DNA of 8,379 nucleotides, taken from JAAZVM01 sp041642635 (GTDB lineage: Bacteria; Patescibacteriota; Gracilibacteria; BD1-5; UBA6164). How positions within the stretch are numbered: position 1 is the stretch's first letter; each line of letters starts with the position of its first letter. Location: the NCBI GenBank assembly GCA_041642635.1, contig JBEPWB010000053.1:1-8379 (forward strand), in the 5' to 3' direction. Below are positions 8,001-8,379 of this stretch, in pieces. The position numbers were made by a program, and so were the translations under genes. The notes under the pieces are model-generated. The model searched no databases. It was given only the letters and a program-made list of their open reading frames with translations, and was not told the DNA's origin.

Positions 8001-8024
8001 AAGTCAAAAAAAATTTGACTTTTT
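8001..8024 (+). promoter_or_regulatory. hairpin overlapping the tRNA promoter
   Basis: AAGTCAAA (8001-8008) and TTTGACTT (8014-8021) form a perfect 8-bp stem with a five-A loop, followed by TTT. The right arm contains the -35 box of the tRNA promoter (TTGACT, 8015-8020). It resembles a weak plus-strand terminator that could insulate the tRNA gene, or an operator site. Confidence 0.4.
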
Positions 8025-8042
8025 ATAGTTTATAAATATAAA
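8015..8042 (+). promoter_or_regulatory. promoter for tRNA(CAU)
   Basis: TTGACT (8015-8020), a 16-bp spacer and TATAAA (8037-8042) lie 22 bases before the mature tRNA 5' end. Transcription would start near 8049, leaving a short 5' leader for RNase P. Of the promoter candidates in the window this is the best by box match and position. Confidence 0.6.
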
Positions 8043-8064
8043 GTCTCAGCAATTATTTTTATAA

Positions 8065-8141
8065 GTCAGTGTAGCTCAGTTGGTTAGAGCGCGGGATTCA
8101 TAACCCCGAGGTCGGTGGTTCAACTCCACTCATTGACACCA
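8065..8141 (+). tRNA. tRNA with anticodon CAU (Met elongator or Ile2), CCA encoded
   Basis: Full cloverleaf of 77 bases. The acceptor stem GTCAGTG/CATTGAC pairs over 7 bp with one G-U. The D arm is GCTC/GAGC with loop AGTTGGTTA. The anticodon loop TTCATAA has CAT at 8099-8101. The T arm is GGTGG/CCACT around TTCAACT, followed by discriminator A and encoded CCA. Position 1 pairs with 72 (G-C), so it is not a typical initiator, which has an unpaired 1-72. The anticodon stem CGGGA/CCCCG has an A-C mismatch next to the loop (8096 with 8104). CAU can belong to elongator Met or to isoleucine tRNA whose C34 is changed to lysidine by TilS; the sequence alone does not settle which. Confidence 0.95.
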
Positions 8142-8156
8142 TTTTTAACAAAAAAA

Positions 8157-8189
8157 GGGTTCCAAAACAATTAATTTGGAACTTTTTTT
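8157..8189 (+). terminator. intrinsic terminator after the tRNA
   Basis: GTTCCAAA (8159-8166) pairs with TTTGGAAC (8175-8182) around an eight-base loop; two G-U pairs extend the stem, and seven T follow (8183-8189). It begins 16 bases after the CCA end, so it ends the tRNA transcript. Confidence 0.88.
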
Positions 8190-8192
8190 AAT

Positions 8193-8220
8193 TTGCAAAT
8201 AAGTTAAAATAAACTAAAAT
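8193..8220 (+). promoter_or_regulatory. candidate promoter for obg
   Basis: TTGCAA (8193-8198), a 16-bp spacer and TAAAAT (8215-8220) follow the tRNA terminator. A start near 8227 gives a leader of about 73 bases containing two inverted repeats. The position between terminator and gene supports it; the box match is moderate. Confidence 0.4.
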
Positions 8221-8234
8221 ATTTTGTAATGTTT

Positions 8235-8280
8235 CCATTAAATAATATATTAATGGTAAAATTAAAAAATATTTTTAATT
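8235..8280 (+). repeat. two inverted repeats in the obg leader
   Basis: CCATTAA (8235-8241) pairs with TTAATGG (8250-8256). AATTAAAAA (8260-8268) pairs with TTTTTAATT (8272-8280). Both would lie in the obg mRNA leader if the promoter candidate is right. The second is nearly pure A/T and may be chance; the first contains GG/CC and is a little more credible. Confidence 0.3.
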
Positions 8281-8299
8281 AATAATCAAATAAAGACAA

Positions 8300-8379
8300 A
8301 TGTTTATAGATGAAGTAAAAATCACAGTTGTTTCAGGTAAATGAGGAGACTGACTTGTTTCTTGGAGAAGAGAAAAATA
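8300..8379 (+). CDS. obg: Obg family GTPase, N-terminal 26 codons (partial)
   Basis: The first 26 codons read MFIDEVKITVVSGKGGDGLV then SWRREK, with TGA as Gly at two sites. This is the start of the glycine-rich Obg fold: family members begin with a pattern like FVDEAxIxVxAGxGGxGxVSFRREK. Obg (ObgE/CgtA) is a GTPase that binds the 50S subunit and couples ribosome assembly to stress signals. The GTP-binding domain is beyond the right edge. No strong Shine-Dalgarno is seen before the ATG. The identity rests on this short stretch, but the match is distinctive. Confidence 0.88.

Noticed and set aside
8065..8141. Initiator tRNA-fMet
   Set aside because: The 1-72 position is a G-C pair and the anticodon stem lacks the full three G-C pairs by the loop.
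1..8379. CRISPR array, mobile element or defence system
   Set aside because: No spaced direct repeats, transposase, terminal repeats or known defence motifs are visible; the genes are core housekeeping ones.

Overview
The window is one AT-rich bacterial segment in which TGA is read as glycine (genetic code 25). All the long genes are interrupted by TGA under the standard code but become full length, with correct motifs, when TGA is Gly. Clear cases are GPGRGSAAGSL in DNA polymerase III alpha, VSGRGELHL in TypA/BipA, and WGDKKLAY in ribosomal protein S6. Only TAA is seen as a stop. This code is known from Candidatus Absconditabacteria (SR1) and Gracilibacteria (BD1-5), so the window most likely comes from a member of those candidate-phyla-radiation lineages. 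That placement rests on the code and the base composition; no phylogeny was run.

Layout from left to right. An unrecognised acidic protein runs off the left edge on the minus strand (1-625). A divergent promoter region (626-789) separates it from a complete plus-strand dnaE (790-4797, 1335 aa). A shared hairpin terminator follows dnaE. The converging minus-strand typA (4819-6621, 600 aa) has its own stop codon inside that hairpin. Upstream of typA is an intergenic stretch of about 170 bp packed with three inverted repeats, including a perfect 48-bp palindrome that probably ends the ribosomal operon. It also holds a good typA promoter candidate. Then comes the minus-strand operon rpsF-ssb-rpsR (7825 down to 6794; S6, SSB, S18). 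A 239-bp divergent region carries the operon's start and a promoter for a plus-strand tRNA with anticodon CAU (8065-8141, CCA encoded). The tRNA is followed by a terminator, a promoter candidate and the first 26 codons of the Obg GTPase (8300 to the right edge).

All the recognisable genes are core information processing: chromosome replication (DnaE, SSB), ribosome structure (S6, S18), ribosome-associated GTPases (TypA, Obg) and a tRNA. No mobile element, CRISPR array, defence system or other accessory cassette is visible. The points most worth a second look are the recoding and its uneven use between genes, the degenerate PHP domain and two clamp-binding motifs of DnaE, the palindrome/hairpin array with a GC-rich promoter discriminator before typA, the hairpin overlapping the tRNA promoter, and the unidentified left-edge protein.
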